From Hippophae tibetana (Eukaryota > Streptophyta > Magnoliopsida > Rosales > Elaeagnaceae): 64,000 nt of DNA. The position numbers were made by a program, and so were the translations under genes. This document shows positions 38,401 to 50,800 of this stretch, one piece after another. The stretch is from the NCBI GenBank assembly GCA_037013495.1, contig CM072811.1, forward strand, positions 48,491,452 to 48,555,451, in the 5' to 3' direction. The stretch's first letter is position 1. Each line of letters starts with the position of its first letter. The notes beneath the pieces were generated by a model. It did not search any database. It was given only the letters and a program-made list of their open reading frames with translations, and was not told the DNA's origin.

Positions 38401-39954
38401 TTCATACTGCTGCTCCTTTGATTTATAATGTGCAAACTCAAAAAAGGAAAAAAAAATCATGCACCAATGGCATGTGCTGGAATTTGTATTCATTTACGTG
38501 GATGCTGTACAAAAAGTTGAATGTTTGTTAATATATGTTTCACTTAATCCTACTGATAATTACTCTTTGTTCAAAATAACAGGCATTTATTCTCCTAATG
38601 CATATCGTGGCTTTGCTCGTGAGTTTATCAAGGATTTGGAAAGATTAAGGTTGTGAACTTGTTATATGTTTTATCTGCTGTTGGCTTTTTTTGTTTATAA
38701 GAATAATTTATCTATAATTTCCTGTGTTCCCTACATATTATTCAATGATTCATTGCTTTTATTTTTTTTCTCTTGATTCAGACCTAGGGCCATACTTGAC
38801 ATTATTAAATCAGGTGAAGATTTCAGGATTTCCACTTCTACCAAAATGCCTGAGCAAGGGACCTGTGAACGTTGTGGTTACATTTCAAGTCAGGTATATT
38901 TGCATCAATTTCCGCTTAAAAGATAATGAAAGTCCTGCCTTATATAAATATAACCTTATATTATAATGCTTACATCCAAAATGGACTCTCAACCTCAAAC
39001 GACCAGCAAAGGTTGTTCATAGCTGCAGCTTTCTTTTCCAATGTCTTCAAATTTTGTACTTAAATAAAACCTGACGTTTGAATTATCTAGAAGCATTGAT
39101 TTAATAGACCTTTATGCCATCAATTTTCTTATCTATTCTCTTCTTTTCAGAAGCATTTGACTTTGTTCGAAAATTTTGCTCTGATTGTGGGATGGCTAAA
39201 TTAAATATATATTTTTCATTTCATGGTCAAATTTTCAGTCAAAAAAGAAAAAAACATAAAAGAAAACAAAAAACTATGATAATGATCATGCTGCTGGTTG
39301 CCATGTTATGCACATAAGTGGAGTCAGCTCCTGCAACTCTTTTGGTTTCCTTTTTCCTAATTAGGTTGTATCAAGATTCAACTAAAAAGAACATAAACTT
39401 AGAATGGGTGTAGATTCAGTTCCCATGCCTAGGCTTTTTCAAAAGTCTCCAAAATGGACTTGTCTTGTAGATATATTGTCCAATTGGTTGGCTATTTTGA
39501 ATACATCCTTGAGATTTTTTTTAATTAATTGCTAATGTTTATATTTTGCATTACCTGTATTTCTCGAGGAAATGCATCATGTTAGAGTGCGTAATTGAAT
39601 CAATCATTGTTGCTTTTTTTTGTTTATATTTTTGTAAGACGTCATGTCTAATTAGTCTAGATTATTTTGCTGAGACACAGTACCCTGAGAAGTGAGTATT
39701 AAGTTTGGTAAACCCTTATCATCCTCTCCCTTCTATTTGTCAATACATTGAAGCATTTGGGACTTTGATGAATACGTTTTATGTTGCAGAAATGGTGTAA
39801 AGCCTGTGTTTTGCTCGAGGGATTGAATCGAGGGTTGCCAAAGCTAGGAATTGGACGGAATCGAGGCCTTAAGAATGATTATGAGGAGGAAAAGAAAGAG
39901 AGTAGAGTGTCAAAAAGTATTGAAAGCAAGCAATGCGGAACATTGGACTTCTGA
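35492..39954 (+). CDS. CTU1: Cytoplasmic tRNA 2-thiolation protein 1 (NCS6/ROL5)
   Basis: CTU1 with CTU2 thiolates U34 of tRNA-Lys, -Glu and -Gln in the cytosol, using sulfur from URM1. Ten exons: 35492-35599, 35751-35865, 36727-36869, 37087-37206, 37353-37465, 37577-37669, 37768-37808, 38583-38649, 38782-38893 and 39790-39954, 1077 bases in all, giving 358 residues (family about 350). All phases agree. Residues 18-21 and 38-41 are the N-terminal zinc cysteines; SGGKDS (71-76) is the ATP PP-loop; CTFC (Cys153, Cys156) and Cys218 fit the catalytic and Fe-S cysteines of the TtuA/CTU1 family; [10 protein letters not shown] is at 179-188; Cys295, 298, 307 and 310 form the C-terminal zinc ribbon. 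The protein ends [13 protein letters not shown]. Intron 6 has AT-AC ends (see separate entry); the others are GT-AG. The gene looks intact. Confidence 0.95.
36312..36324 (+). repeat. Poly-C run in CTU1 intron 2
   Basis: Thirteen consecutive C residues, an unusual homopolymer in this AT-rich region. Its length may be inexact because such runs are hard to sequence. Confidence 0.85.
37670..37767 (+). other. U12-type AT-AC intron (CTU1 intron 6)
   Basis: The donor reads ATATCCTT, a match to the minor-spliceosome donor consensus. TCCTTAAC at 37751-37758 matches the U12 branch-point consensus and lies about 10 bases before the acceptor AC at 37766-37767. With these borders the junction codes [17 protein letters not shown], as in other CTU1 proteins. 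No GT-AG pair in this stretch gives that reading. Confidence 0.88.
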
Positions 39955-42900
39955 TGCATTGGACGTCCACTTTTTTCTTTAAGATGGAGGGAGCTGGCTC
40001 TTCACACTTCAATATATACATACCAACATACTCATTGAACTGTGCACAAGTAGCATTTGGTTATCATGCTTGATATAAGGTATGTGAATGTGATCAATTT
40101 TCTGTAACAATTAGAACGAGAGATGACAGAAATAATGTTCAAAAACAAAGAGATGAAAGAAACGAGCATGAGTTATGAATGCATATATTTCAAATGTCTA
40201 AATATTCCATGTGATTTCTGACTCAAGTTTGTTGTGGATTAAATGCACCATCTAAGTTCCTACTATTTATTTCCATCTTCTTTTGTCCTCTATATAAAAT
40301 TTTCATCCAATTTGTTCATGATTCATGAGTACTGACATTGTGGTCAATTTAGTCCAAATCCACTTTTTTATCCAAAATAATAAATATTAGTCAACGTGAG
40401 TGAATGGTTTTATGAGTATTTCATTATACATCGCACGTTCATGTTTGTACACGACTTTGGAAAAGGATGATGGACGATTGGACGATTGGACGGAACGTCT
40501 TTTTGTTTGGGTAAAAAGGGTCAAGTATTTAGTCATTTGTTTGAGTTCAACTAGGACAATAGTGATCAAACATTGATAGAAAGATCACATTTTTAGCAAT
40601 ACATTAACCACTAAAAATAACAAAACATTCTAAGGTACTCATTTTTGAGTAAGTCATTGAAAATGATGAGTAAGTGACAAACGCATTTGTAGCGTTCCAA
40701 TTTATGAAGCAAAGGAGTAGATCTATGTTTCTAGAAAATAAATATTTGATGTGTTTTTTAATTTTTTTAACCTAAATAAAGAAATTCTCGAGTAAATGTA
40801 TGCTGAAAACCCTTAAATTTTTTACATGCTAAAAATTGAGTAATTATATATATGATAATGTTAAGTACACACAAAGTAATAGTTATACGTTTGATGCCGT
40901 ATTTAACCAGAAAAGTAATGTTATATTTTTTAGGAACATGTCAAAACCCTATTAAGTTGACTTGAGTGTAGAATTATGTATAAAATTGTGTTCACGTACA
41001 CACATATATATATATATAGTAAAGTGTACTTGTTTAATTAATATATTAACGCCAAATAAAAAAATTATTCAAACGTTCCTAGTGAAAGAATCTACATTTC
41101 ATATTTCTACATCTTTATTTACTTGATATTGAAGCTTTGATTGTATCAAATTCTTTATCTTTATCTATGATATCACCATATATTTTTAAAAAAAATAATA
41201 AAAATAATATATTTTAAAACTTATAATCATAAAAATAATATCGTTTAGTTCATACATTTATTATTAAAAAAAAATTAATCTATCATTTTACATTAAATAC
41301 TATTCAATTAAATATCATTCAAAAATTCAATTATTTAAACTTATTCGTAGTTGAATATCGTCTAATTAAATTATATTTAATATTATTAAATAACATTAAA
41401 ATTATTATATATTTTGAATATGTTATTTTATATATTTTCTCTATATTTATTCAATATTGTAAATTCTAAAACCAAAATCATAATTATTTCCAATGTATAA
41501 TAGTAAAAGTTTGAGCTATGTACCATAAGAAAAACTTAGTATCTATTTGACTGCTTAATTTAAAAACAGTTTTCAAACCGTGGTAAAAGAACAGTTCTCA
41601 ATAATTTTAAAAAACATTGAGCTGATTTGGCCATATGAAACTGCAATTCTCATTAAAAATAGAACTGAAAATTAAAACAAAAAGCAGCTTTAAGCGTATA
41701 TGAAACTTCAAGGTTTACTTTTTCCCATGGTTTCTTGGAAATCAACCTTCGTTAGAACGACTAAGTCTTGAAAATATATCTCTGCTTCCCCAAATTTGTC
41801 CACAAATCTTCAAACACTTCTTTATCAATGAGAATTCGACCATTACGTTTTTTTAGGATTATTATTAAATGAAAATTCGTATTAAATGTGACAATAGAAT
41901 TCTAAAATGATAGTTAAAAAGGCAATAACTTAAAATATAAATATAAGAATAATTTTATCCAAAAAAATATTATATTTGATTTTAACTTATATGTATATTA
42001 TAAATTTATCTATGGAATAGTAAGAGAATGCATTAAAAAAATATAAATGAATAGTACATTAATGTTATAAAGTGTTTTAAGTTACAACAAGTAAAATTAT
42101 CCTCACATATTTAAATTACATAAATTACTACTAAATTTTAAAATTTAAAACTTTAATAAATAAAAAAGATTTCAAATATATGACGTGTAATAATTATGCT
42201 AATAATTTTAATAATTTATATTAATTTTAAATGAGTAATAAATTTTGAACAATTCGATCAAATTTGTATTTTTAATATTTATTCGAAGATATATTTAGTA
42301 AAAAAATAAACATAATATTAATTTTAATTTTATAATAATGACATTATTTTTATTTTTAGCTATTTATCAAAATTTTAAGTAAAATAATATATATATGCGC
42401 AAAAATAAATAATATTAAAATGTAATATTAACCACATATTCGGATACCTAATCAACTATTATTAATTTGAGGAAAATTTAAATTTTTGCAGATATTTTCG
42501 ATTATTTGTGAATAATATATAATGAAAAAAGATATATATCTTTTTATTCCTGTAAAATAGAGGCTATACAGCTGGGTCCCGTCCGTGAGCAGTAAAGGCC
42601 GAGATATATAATGGCCTAGTTTGCCAATCAATAATACCTTACGCATAAGGATACGTCCATGAAAATATCTTGAAGCCCACTTGAGCTAAACTTTTCATTC
42701 GGATATTTCCTTTTAAAAGTACGAACCCAAAAGACGACAAACATCCTGCAGATTAAGAAACTTCATCGAACCAAACCTCGAAGAAACATCACAAAGCAGC
42801 ATGTTCCTCTCTAAAGTAAATACCCATTAACACGGCAATCGATCTTCACTCGAACAACCTTCCATACCATTTCCGTACAATTCCTTCATATCTTATTTCA

Positions 42901-43008
42901 AATTTTCCCTCTTCTTCTTTTAGGTTTCCGCCACATAACTGAATTTGGGTTTTAATTTTCTGCTAGTTTTGAGCTTTTTTGAAGGGAAAAAGAATATTGC
43001 CTTTGATC
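39955..43008. other. Intergenic DNA between CTU1 and HSFA8
   Basis: The first few hundred bases are the CTU1 3' flank. The rest is AT-rich with no gene. The 42640-43008 part is GC-richer, with pyrimidine tracts (CCCTCTTCTTCTTTTAGG), and is probably the HSFA8 promoter and leader. Confidence 0.5.
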
Positions 43009-45627
43009 ATGGTGAAGGCTACTGAGTATTGTGATGATGGGTCTGTATCTTTGGGATCGATAGCGCCATTTCTGAGGAAATGTTATGAGATGGTAGATGA
43101 TAAATCTACAGACTCGATAATCTCATGGTGTGAAACCAAAGACAGCTTTGTTATATCCGATTTGACCGACTTCACTGTTCGTTTACTTCCCAAATACTTC
43201 AAGCACAGTAATTTTTCGAGCTTTATGAGGCAGCTCAATATTTATGTAAGCTTCCGTTTGTTTTTGTTTTGACTTTTTCGTTTGATGGGCAATTTTGTTT
43301 TCATTAATTTCGTTTTGTAATGGGTGATTGCTAATATGGGTTTTGATTGTTGGTGTTTGGATGTGGTATTTAATGGCTAATTTCGGAATTGGATTTTCCT
43401 AGAATCTTGAAAATTTGTTTATCTTTTGTTAATTTTGAGAGAATTTGATCAGGGAGTTTCAAAAAGTATGATTCATTCTTTAATATATGAATAACTTTCC
43501 AGTTATTGCTAGCATACATGGATTTGGTCCTTGCATAAAGATAGATTTATATTGTAAACTGTCAGAAAACTTGGGAATAAGAAAAATGCTAATATCACAA
43601 ATAGAAGTAATGCTAGGAATTAGTATGCTTTTGACTGACAGTGCATTGATTTGGAAAAGTTGCATGAATTTTAAAATATGTCATGAGTTGCAGTTCTAGA
43701 TTCATCAGAGATGAGATTTGATTAATTTCTACAATTATCTTGGTCAGATTCTTTTTGCATGATACTTCTAAGATCAGGGAACACATCCACATCAGTTCTT
43801 TTTACTTGATAGGTCAAGCAGTGTACTTGCCAAGCATTTCACTTTAGGACATTAGTATTTTGTAACTTTTGTTTCAAGATCTCAAAGTCAAATCTTAAAA
43901 AAAATAAAATTAAATCTTTGTCATCGTAGCATTTTTGCAATCACTTGACCTTTGGGTTTCAACTTCAACTAGTGATGTGAAATGACCAACTCAATCCAAC
44001 TCAACTAATTTAAGATTGATGTAATTAGCTCATGAGCTGAAAAAGTTAAACTCACCTAGCTTATGAGCCAGTTCGCGAATTCATTTAACAAAATGTCTTT
44101 GATACTAATAAAATTGTTGTAATTATAATAATGGCATTATGGAAGATTACGTTTAAAAGATACTATTTTTTTGTGCAAAAATATAATAAAAAGATAATAT
44201 TTATTAAATTAACATTTTTTTTTATATGTAAAATTATAAATTTTTTAATTTTATTTTCATTTTTGGGAAGTGTAAATGAGCCAATTCATAGTTATTCAGC
44301 CCAATTGATTTCATTTAGAAGTGAACTAAATTGAATGCGTCTCACATAAATTTAGATGAGTTTGAGTTAAGCTATAACTCAACCTAAGTGAGTTGAACCT
44401 AAGCAAGTTGAGCTAATTCAACTTATTTGACACCTCTAAGTTCAACATATCAATCTCGAAGCATTAAGCACCCTATATATTGTATCATGTAAAAACATTG
44501 CTTTATGTTTTAAGTTCATTTTCACTGATCACAAATGGTGTCTTCCAATGCTAGAAACGACCTGTTCTAATTAATTAGATTTTGCATTTTAATAACCTTA
44601 GTTATCCTTTGCCTTATATATTTCTCACCACCACCTTGTAACTCGCAAATGAAAGAAAGCATATTCTTGAGTTCTAAATCATCTTGAGTCTTTAAGGGAG
44701 ACTCGGGTAGCACCCACAATCCCTTAAAAAGGAAGCTTTATCTTTCTTTCTTTCTTGCTGAATTGTAAAATCTAGTCAATTAATCTGCAACACATAATGT
44801 TTCAGGGCTTTAGAAAAGTGGATACAGATCGTTGGATATTTGCAAATGATGGATTTGTTCGGGGTCAAAAGAATTTATTGAAAAATATTCGTAGAAGAAA
44901 GCATTCTCAGGTTTCAGATCAGCGAAAAGCTTCTCAGCAAAAAGAAAACCCTGATGCACCTTGTGAAAAAAATGAAAATGGTCTATGGAAAGAGGTCGAG
45001 AATCTGAAGACTGATAAAAATGTACTTATGCAAGAGTTGGTGAAGCTTAGGCAGCACCAGGAAACTGCAGAAAATAAGTTGCTTCGCTTGAGAGACAAGG
45101 TTCAAGGAATGGAAAAGAACCAGCAACAAATGCTATCATTTCTAGTCATGGCCATGCAAAGCCCTGATTTTTTTGTTCAGCTGCTTCAGCCAAAAGAAAA
45201 CAATTGGCGCATGGCTGAGGCTGGGAATATGCTGGAGCCTGTAGCCTCTGATGGGTTCATAGTAAAATACCAAGCACCTATGGATGAGACACCAGCAATT
45301 ACCGCAAAACCAGAGGAGGAAAAACCACAAGAATCTGATCCTCATGCAAATGGGATGTCAGATTTTTTTCTGAACTCTGATTTTATGAAGATTCTTATGG
45401 AAGAGAAAGTGAGTCCGTTAGAAAATTATACACCATTTATTGTTCCAGATTTGATGGATGATCATGCATGGGAGCAGCTTCTTTTAGCCAGTCCTTTATC
45501 TGGAAATATCGAAGATGCGAAGTTAGATGACGAGGCTACTGATTCTGAAATTGATGCAGAATTAACTGTATATGGAACTGCCCTGGAAATGGAAATAGCT
45601 GAGAACTTTGGGATGGAATCAAACTGA
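43009..45627 (+). CDS. HSFA8: Heat shock transcription factor, class A8
   Basis: Class A heat shock factors bind heat shock elements as trimers and activate stress genes in the nucleus. Exons are 43009-43245 and 44806-45627; the intron splits the DNA-binding domain after RQLNIY, the conserved position in plant HSFs. The 352-residue product begins MVKATEY, like Arabidopsis HSFA8 (MVKSTDG). DNA-binding domain about 18-110 ([37 protein letters not shown]); RRRK nuclear signal 109-111 region; coiled coil HR-A/B about 138-195; acidic AHA-type activator DHAWEQLLL (298-306). Cys25 matches the cysteine of Arabidopsis HSFA8 reported as redox-sensitive. An in-frame TTG lies upstream, but the ATG at 43009 fits the family. 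The usual C-terminal export signal is missing from this frame and lies just past the stop in another frame (see 45614-45724). Confidence 0.92.
43970..44438. mobile_element. Non-autonomous hAT-like element in the HSFA8 intron
   Basis: A 469-bp insertion with ends TAGTGATGTGAAA and (inverted) TAGAGGTGTCAAA, flanked by 8-base repeats ACTTCAAC (43962-43969) and AGTTCAAC (44439-44446) that differ at one base. Eight-base target repeats and TAGxGGTGTxxAAA ends fit the hAT superfamily. The interior has many GAGTTGAG/CTCAACT variants and no transposase. Confidence 0.75.
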
Positions 45628-45724
45628 ATTAAAGACCCAGTTGGAGAATTTTCAAAACTTGGAACTTCTAACTGAGCAGATGGAACATTTGTCTTCAGAA
45701 CCTAAGATGTACAACGGATGCTAA
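45614..45724 (+). other. Out-of-frame C-terminal export-signal sequence of HSFA8
   Basis: Overlapping and following the HSFA8 stop, the frame shifted by one base relative to the CDS reads on as ...[16 protein letters not shown] and LTEQMEHLSSEPK to a stop at 45722-45724. LELLTEQM is the leucine-rich nuclear export signal expected at the C-terminus of class A HSFs. The switch point must lie close to the GGG at 45610-45612. It may be a real one-base indel or an assembly error. Confidence 0.75.
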
Positions 45725-47161
45725 CCCAAAAATTGGAGGATGTTATCTTGTTCTTGGGAGTATAAGATTTCAGAGGTATGTTGTTGCCTTCTCTATTTGC
45801 CTCAAAAACTTAGTAGGCCTTCTCATTTTATTTGGGTATTTTGATCGTATTCCAAAAGAAAGGGGAATTTTTTTTTTGGGGATATCTTGATTCCTTATAT
45901 ACCAATACATAAAACCGTATATATCCTTCTGTTTCACATATGAAGATCTTTTTTTTTTTTTGAGGAATCATTTTTCATATGTATTAAGGTTACCTCGTAT
46001 TTGTAGTAGACAATTTTATATATCATGTGCTTCCGCACCAATTTTTCATTTGTGTTATGGCAGCAAAACTAATTGTGCTATGTTTCAAGTCACAAATTCA
46101 AAACCTGTTTGATCTATAAATATTTTTCTTTAGTTAGTTAACAGAGGAGTAACATGAGCCGATTTGTGTTTCTTGAGTTCGTCATAACATTTTTTTTAGC
46201 AAATTAAAGCCAGGTACTTCAACAGAATAGGGCATTGCTTCTTTAGTTCCCTAAATGTATATATGTATATAAGTTGGACTATTTTAGTATATCAAGAGTC
46301 ATAAATTTTGGGTACATATTTGAGTTTCGGACACATCAATTTTTCAATTTTTCTAATTTCTTTTTGTAAATTTTCATTAAATTGGTGTGTCCGAATATTC
46401 ATATTCATGTCCATGTTATATCGCTTAGACATAGAATCTTTATCAAATATAAAGAGTTTGAGGAAACATAGACTAATATTAGTTCATAGGTGCACCCATT
46501 AGATGTAAAACAACAAAAGCATCAGTAAGGTAAAACATTTTAGTATCTTTCAGCCAATAAAATAATAGTACAATTTTTAGCCTCACTTGCAGTCTGAAGG
46601 AACTTAGAAGCTTGATTCGAAATTGATTTTGTCTAGTGAATTTAGTATGAACGTTGATTTTCCTAGTCTGGTTTCTGCATAATACTGCTCCTTTCTCCCA
46701 CGGTCAGTTTCAGATTTTCTTCTAGTTCCTTTCTCTTTCCTATTTTAAAAGCTTTTAAAAATGAAGCTAAAGGTACTCCTAAATTGGTAGCAAGCCTAGG
46801 TTTTCAAGATTTTGATTCCTAATGGTACATTGGTTTTAGTACCCTGTATTGGTGTTAAAAAACCATTTCAAGGGTTATCAATAATCCACAAACATGCAAT
46901 AAAAATGAAATGAAAAGTTATAGAAAACATGGGAATCGGTACACTTGGACCATTCTTATTTTTGTTTTAATATTTTTTTACCCATATTTTCAATACATAA
47001 AATATCTATATTTAAATTATGATATACTTTTTGGTTAAATTTAACAATAATTTCAATAAATAAGAATAATTTAGTACTAATTACTATTAAAATTGATTAA
47101 AATATATATCATTAATCTAAATATGAGTGTATGATGTGTCTTAGTTGAGAATACGAGAATA
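45725..47161. other. HSFA8 3' flank and intergenic DNA
   Basis: 3' UTR-like sequence, then AT-rich DNA with no gene. From about 46950 it resembles the foldback unit that follows (TTTGTTTTAATATTTTTTTA, ATTACTATTAAAATTGATTA), so an additional old copy may lie at about 46950-47160. Confidence 0.45.
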
Positions 47162-47430
47162 AGTACCTTTAAATTAGTCATATTCTTGCTTTGATAACTA
47201 TTTTTACTTTTATTCTTAACTAATATCTTTAGAGTATCCTTATTTAGGTTATTTGTAGTCATTTTGATCAATTTTAATAATAATTTTAATGAATTAAAAT
47301 ACTTTATAGATATAATTACTGTTAAAATTAACTAAAATTCAATGATCTAAATAGGAGTATTCTAAAGGTAGTTAAGAATAAGGGTAAAAAAGAATCCTAA
47401 AATAAGAATAAGGGTAAATTAGAAGGTACT
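47162..47430. repeat. Foldback / MITE-like inverted repeat
   Basis: The left arm 47162-47290 and right arm 47303-47430 are reverse complements at roughly 75-80% by eye, with almost no loop. Landmarks are AGTACCTTT (left) against AAGGTACT (right), and TTATTCTTAACTA against TAGTTAAGAATAA. It is non-coding and lies downstream of both HSFA8 and the VIT gene. The related sequence at 27560-27840 suggests a dispersed family. Confidence 0.65.
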
Positions 47431-47897
47431 AACTCCGAAAATAAGTATAAAAAAATACTAAAACAAAAGTAAAGGTAATTAAAAGGTGACAACCAAAAAT
47501 ATGGATAAAAGATAATAATAATTATATACATACTATAACATATGACATTTTGACCGCTGATATATACAATGTGCTACAAGTGAATTGAGTACCAAGAGGT
47601 TAATTATAATGAGGAATGCTTTTAGGTGGTAAGTTATTATTGCCTTAATACTTTAGGATATGAGACTACGTGCATAAACTCTAAAACCTTTATTGACTTG
47701 AGATTGTTTTAAGATAAAAAGTGTTTTTCAGTTATATAATAAGCTAAGGGCCGGGTTCCAAGAAATGTTTGGCCTCACAGTCTTGGGATAAGCTAAATAC
47801 AAAAGACAAATGAATACAGAAATATCCAAACATTTTGTGACATAAGGTATAATAGACCTTCAACAAAACGATGAATGTTTAAAAGAGATGATGAAAG
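47431..47897. other. 3' flank of VIT copy A
   Basis: AT-rich non-coding DNA following the VIT stop (minus strand); its near part is probably 3' UTR. Nothing else is seen. Confidence 0.5.
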
Positions 47898-50800
47898 TCA
47901 TGGTTGGATGGCCTTTGCAATGCCAAAAGCAGCTGCGGATGCAACAACTCCGATAAGAGCTGTCTGAAAGGCACTCCTAAAGGGTTTGTTGCCTGTGAAG
48001 TAACCTTTGGCATAACCAAACACAAGCAATGCAATTAATGTTACAATAACAGATGCAACCAAAGCATCTCTAGCCCTTGGAATAATCACATAAGGTATCA
48101 GAGGCACTACCCCTCCCAAAATATAAGCAATTGCTATTGTAAGGGCACTATGAAGTGCTCTTCTAGGATCTGGCTTTTCCATTCCCAGCTCAAACCTGTA
48201 TCATACAATTGTTAGACTTGTTAATTAGCCGCTCTATTTTTTATTTATTAATTGAATTCAACACGTCTTAATTTTTACATTGTGTGGCTTCTAATTTTTC
48301 AATCAAGCATTATCTGAAACATCAGTTCGCATGCATCTAAGTTTATAACATTTTATTATTATTATTATGGCTAGCCATCCCCCTTTAGTCCGACAGTAAT
48401 CTTTACCCACTAACAAAATTACTTTAATTGAAAGGAATAGCATCTAATCAAGGACATGCATGAGATAATATTGATTCAATTAGGAGACGGAGATGGTATT
48501 GATTTAACAAACAATCTCATTTTTGAAATTGAAATCATTATGTTCATCACAAACTAACAAACTAGTATCTTGTATAAATAATAATTTACATTTGTGGTAA
48601 TATCAATACCCTAAAAATAATATAGATTTTTTATAATGTTAAAAAAATTGTAAATTGAGTTTAAAAACACGAATCATATAATACAAACAAATATAACACA
48701 AACATACATACCATGACAGTATTTATATCTAAAACACAGACTTGTAACACTTGCACGCAAAAACAAAAAAGAGAAGGAAAAATCATGTGTTAGCTTTGGT
48801 CTACATCCAAAAAGTGAGTTCTACTTGTTTTTTTTTCCCCGATTCTGTAATTTAGTAGTATTGTTTTTATGAGATTTCCCCCTCCCATTCTGAGGTTATT
48901 ATTTATTGATAGGTTTAAAAAGATTTATCAAGTAAAACATGTTTAAAAAGAAAAAAAGGTAAATTTGTATTAAAATTTTATTCGAAATGAATAATTTTTT
49001 TTATTAATATCAAAATTACTCATAATACATCCCAAATATAGGGAATTTCTAAAGCCACCAATTCATTAAGATAAATTAGAAAGAATGCCTCCATTGAAAC
49101 TCGAATTCACTACCTAAAACATTAATACACTTCAAGCTCTTACTCTCAAAATTAGACACCATAATCACGTTCATTTTAAATTTATATACGTGTTAGTAAT
49201 TTGTATCTCAATATAATTACAAGAAGCCTAACACAACCTAAGATGATTTAAATGATAAAACATAACTATTTATTAGTTCACAAATTTTTCTTTTCAGATT
49301 TACACATAAATTCATAAACTATTAAAACATATAATTTAATTTTCAAAATTTAAAAATCTCATGGTTATAAACTTTTAAAACATATTATTTAATTTTCAAA
49401 CATATAGTTCCTAACTTGATACAATTTTTAGAACTAAATCGTAAGTTTAAATACTTATATGTGAAATTTTAAAAAATAGAGGACTAAATCATATATTATA
49501 AAAGTCAAGAGACATATTTACGAATCTAGTTAAATTTTTGAGTCCAACGAATAATTTAGCCAAAAATAAATAAGAAAAATAACTTACTTCATCATAAAAT
49601 CCAACCAAGCTTGAGGCCTTTTTCTGAGAGCATTGACAACTGGTGCATATTCATGTGGTTCTATTCCATATTGTGCTAGAATCTCTGCTACCTCTGCTGC
49701 CTCTACATTATAAAATGTTACATATTTAAAAGAAAATCTAAGTCAATCTAACAAATTAAATATGTTTAAGTTTACCACAAATTTACTATACACTTATAAA
49801 AATTACATACTTGCTAAACTGAGTAACATGATTATTTGTGGTAAAATCATGCTCTTTTAGTCTCTCTCTTTTTGGCTAGAAGTGGTAAATTCATACTTCT
49901 TTTTTTATCTACAATTTTCTTATTTAAAAAAATAAAAATATAGTGTAAAGCTTTTTTCAAGCTTGTTTACTTTAAAGAACATGTTTGATCTGTTATGATG
50001 ATAAAGATAGAAATGGAATGAAGTCTTCATATTTCAATGTTTGATTTGCATTAAAAGATTGGAAAGTAATATAGAATTCTTTCCCTTTATAATACATGGA
50101 AAATTCTTTCCACTCTCGTATCACTCGAAAAGTTATTACATTCATTGTCATAAAGCATTGAATATAATATAATATGAGCACACAATTTATTTTAGAGAAC
50201 ATACTTTTTCGTTTCATATATTTTCTTCCTTTAAAGTCCATCTTATCTTATAATAATATCACTTACTAAAAAAGTATAAAAAACGTTAAACAAGTGGCCT
50301 ATTATTTGATGCATTCCAAAATATGACATTCTCAAATGGTGCAAAAACTTACATTTCTTGTAGGGTCACGTTTTGATATTTAAGTTTCGAATTTTTAATT
50401 TTTAATTATTAATAAGACCTGAATTTCCTCCTTTAATTTCTTTGAAATTCATGTCTCCTCTTTTCCTCAATATTTGTTTACATGTTGAATGTGATACTCC
50501 TTAATTTAATTTTATCTTATGCATTCATTCATCAGCTTTGTTCATTATCATTCATGAACAATTATAATGAAGTATATAAATATTTTCTAACTGATAATTA
50601 TTTTTCTCTTTGAAGCAAAGAATATACCTACAAATATATAAATGTTATTCATGCAATATTATATTACAACATGTGCAAGTTTTCACGTGCAACGCATATG
50701 TTGTAATATAATACATGTAACACACTCAAATTATATTTTTGTTTAAACCCAAAAAAAAAAATCAATGTTTAAGCTTCCTTGAGCATTGGGGGTATTTTCG

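Noticed and set aside
38346-39317. Several 60- to 80-codon frames between CTU1 exons
   Set aside because: They cross intron sequence. Only the parts inside exons 8 and 9 match CTU1.
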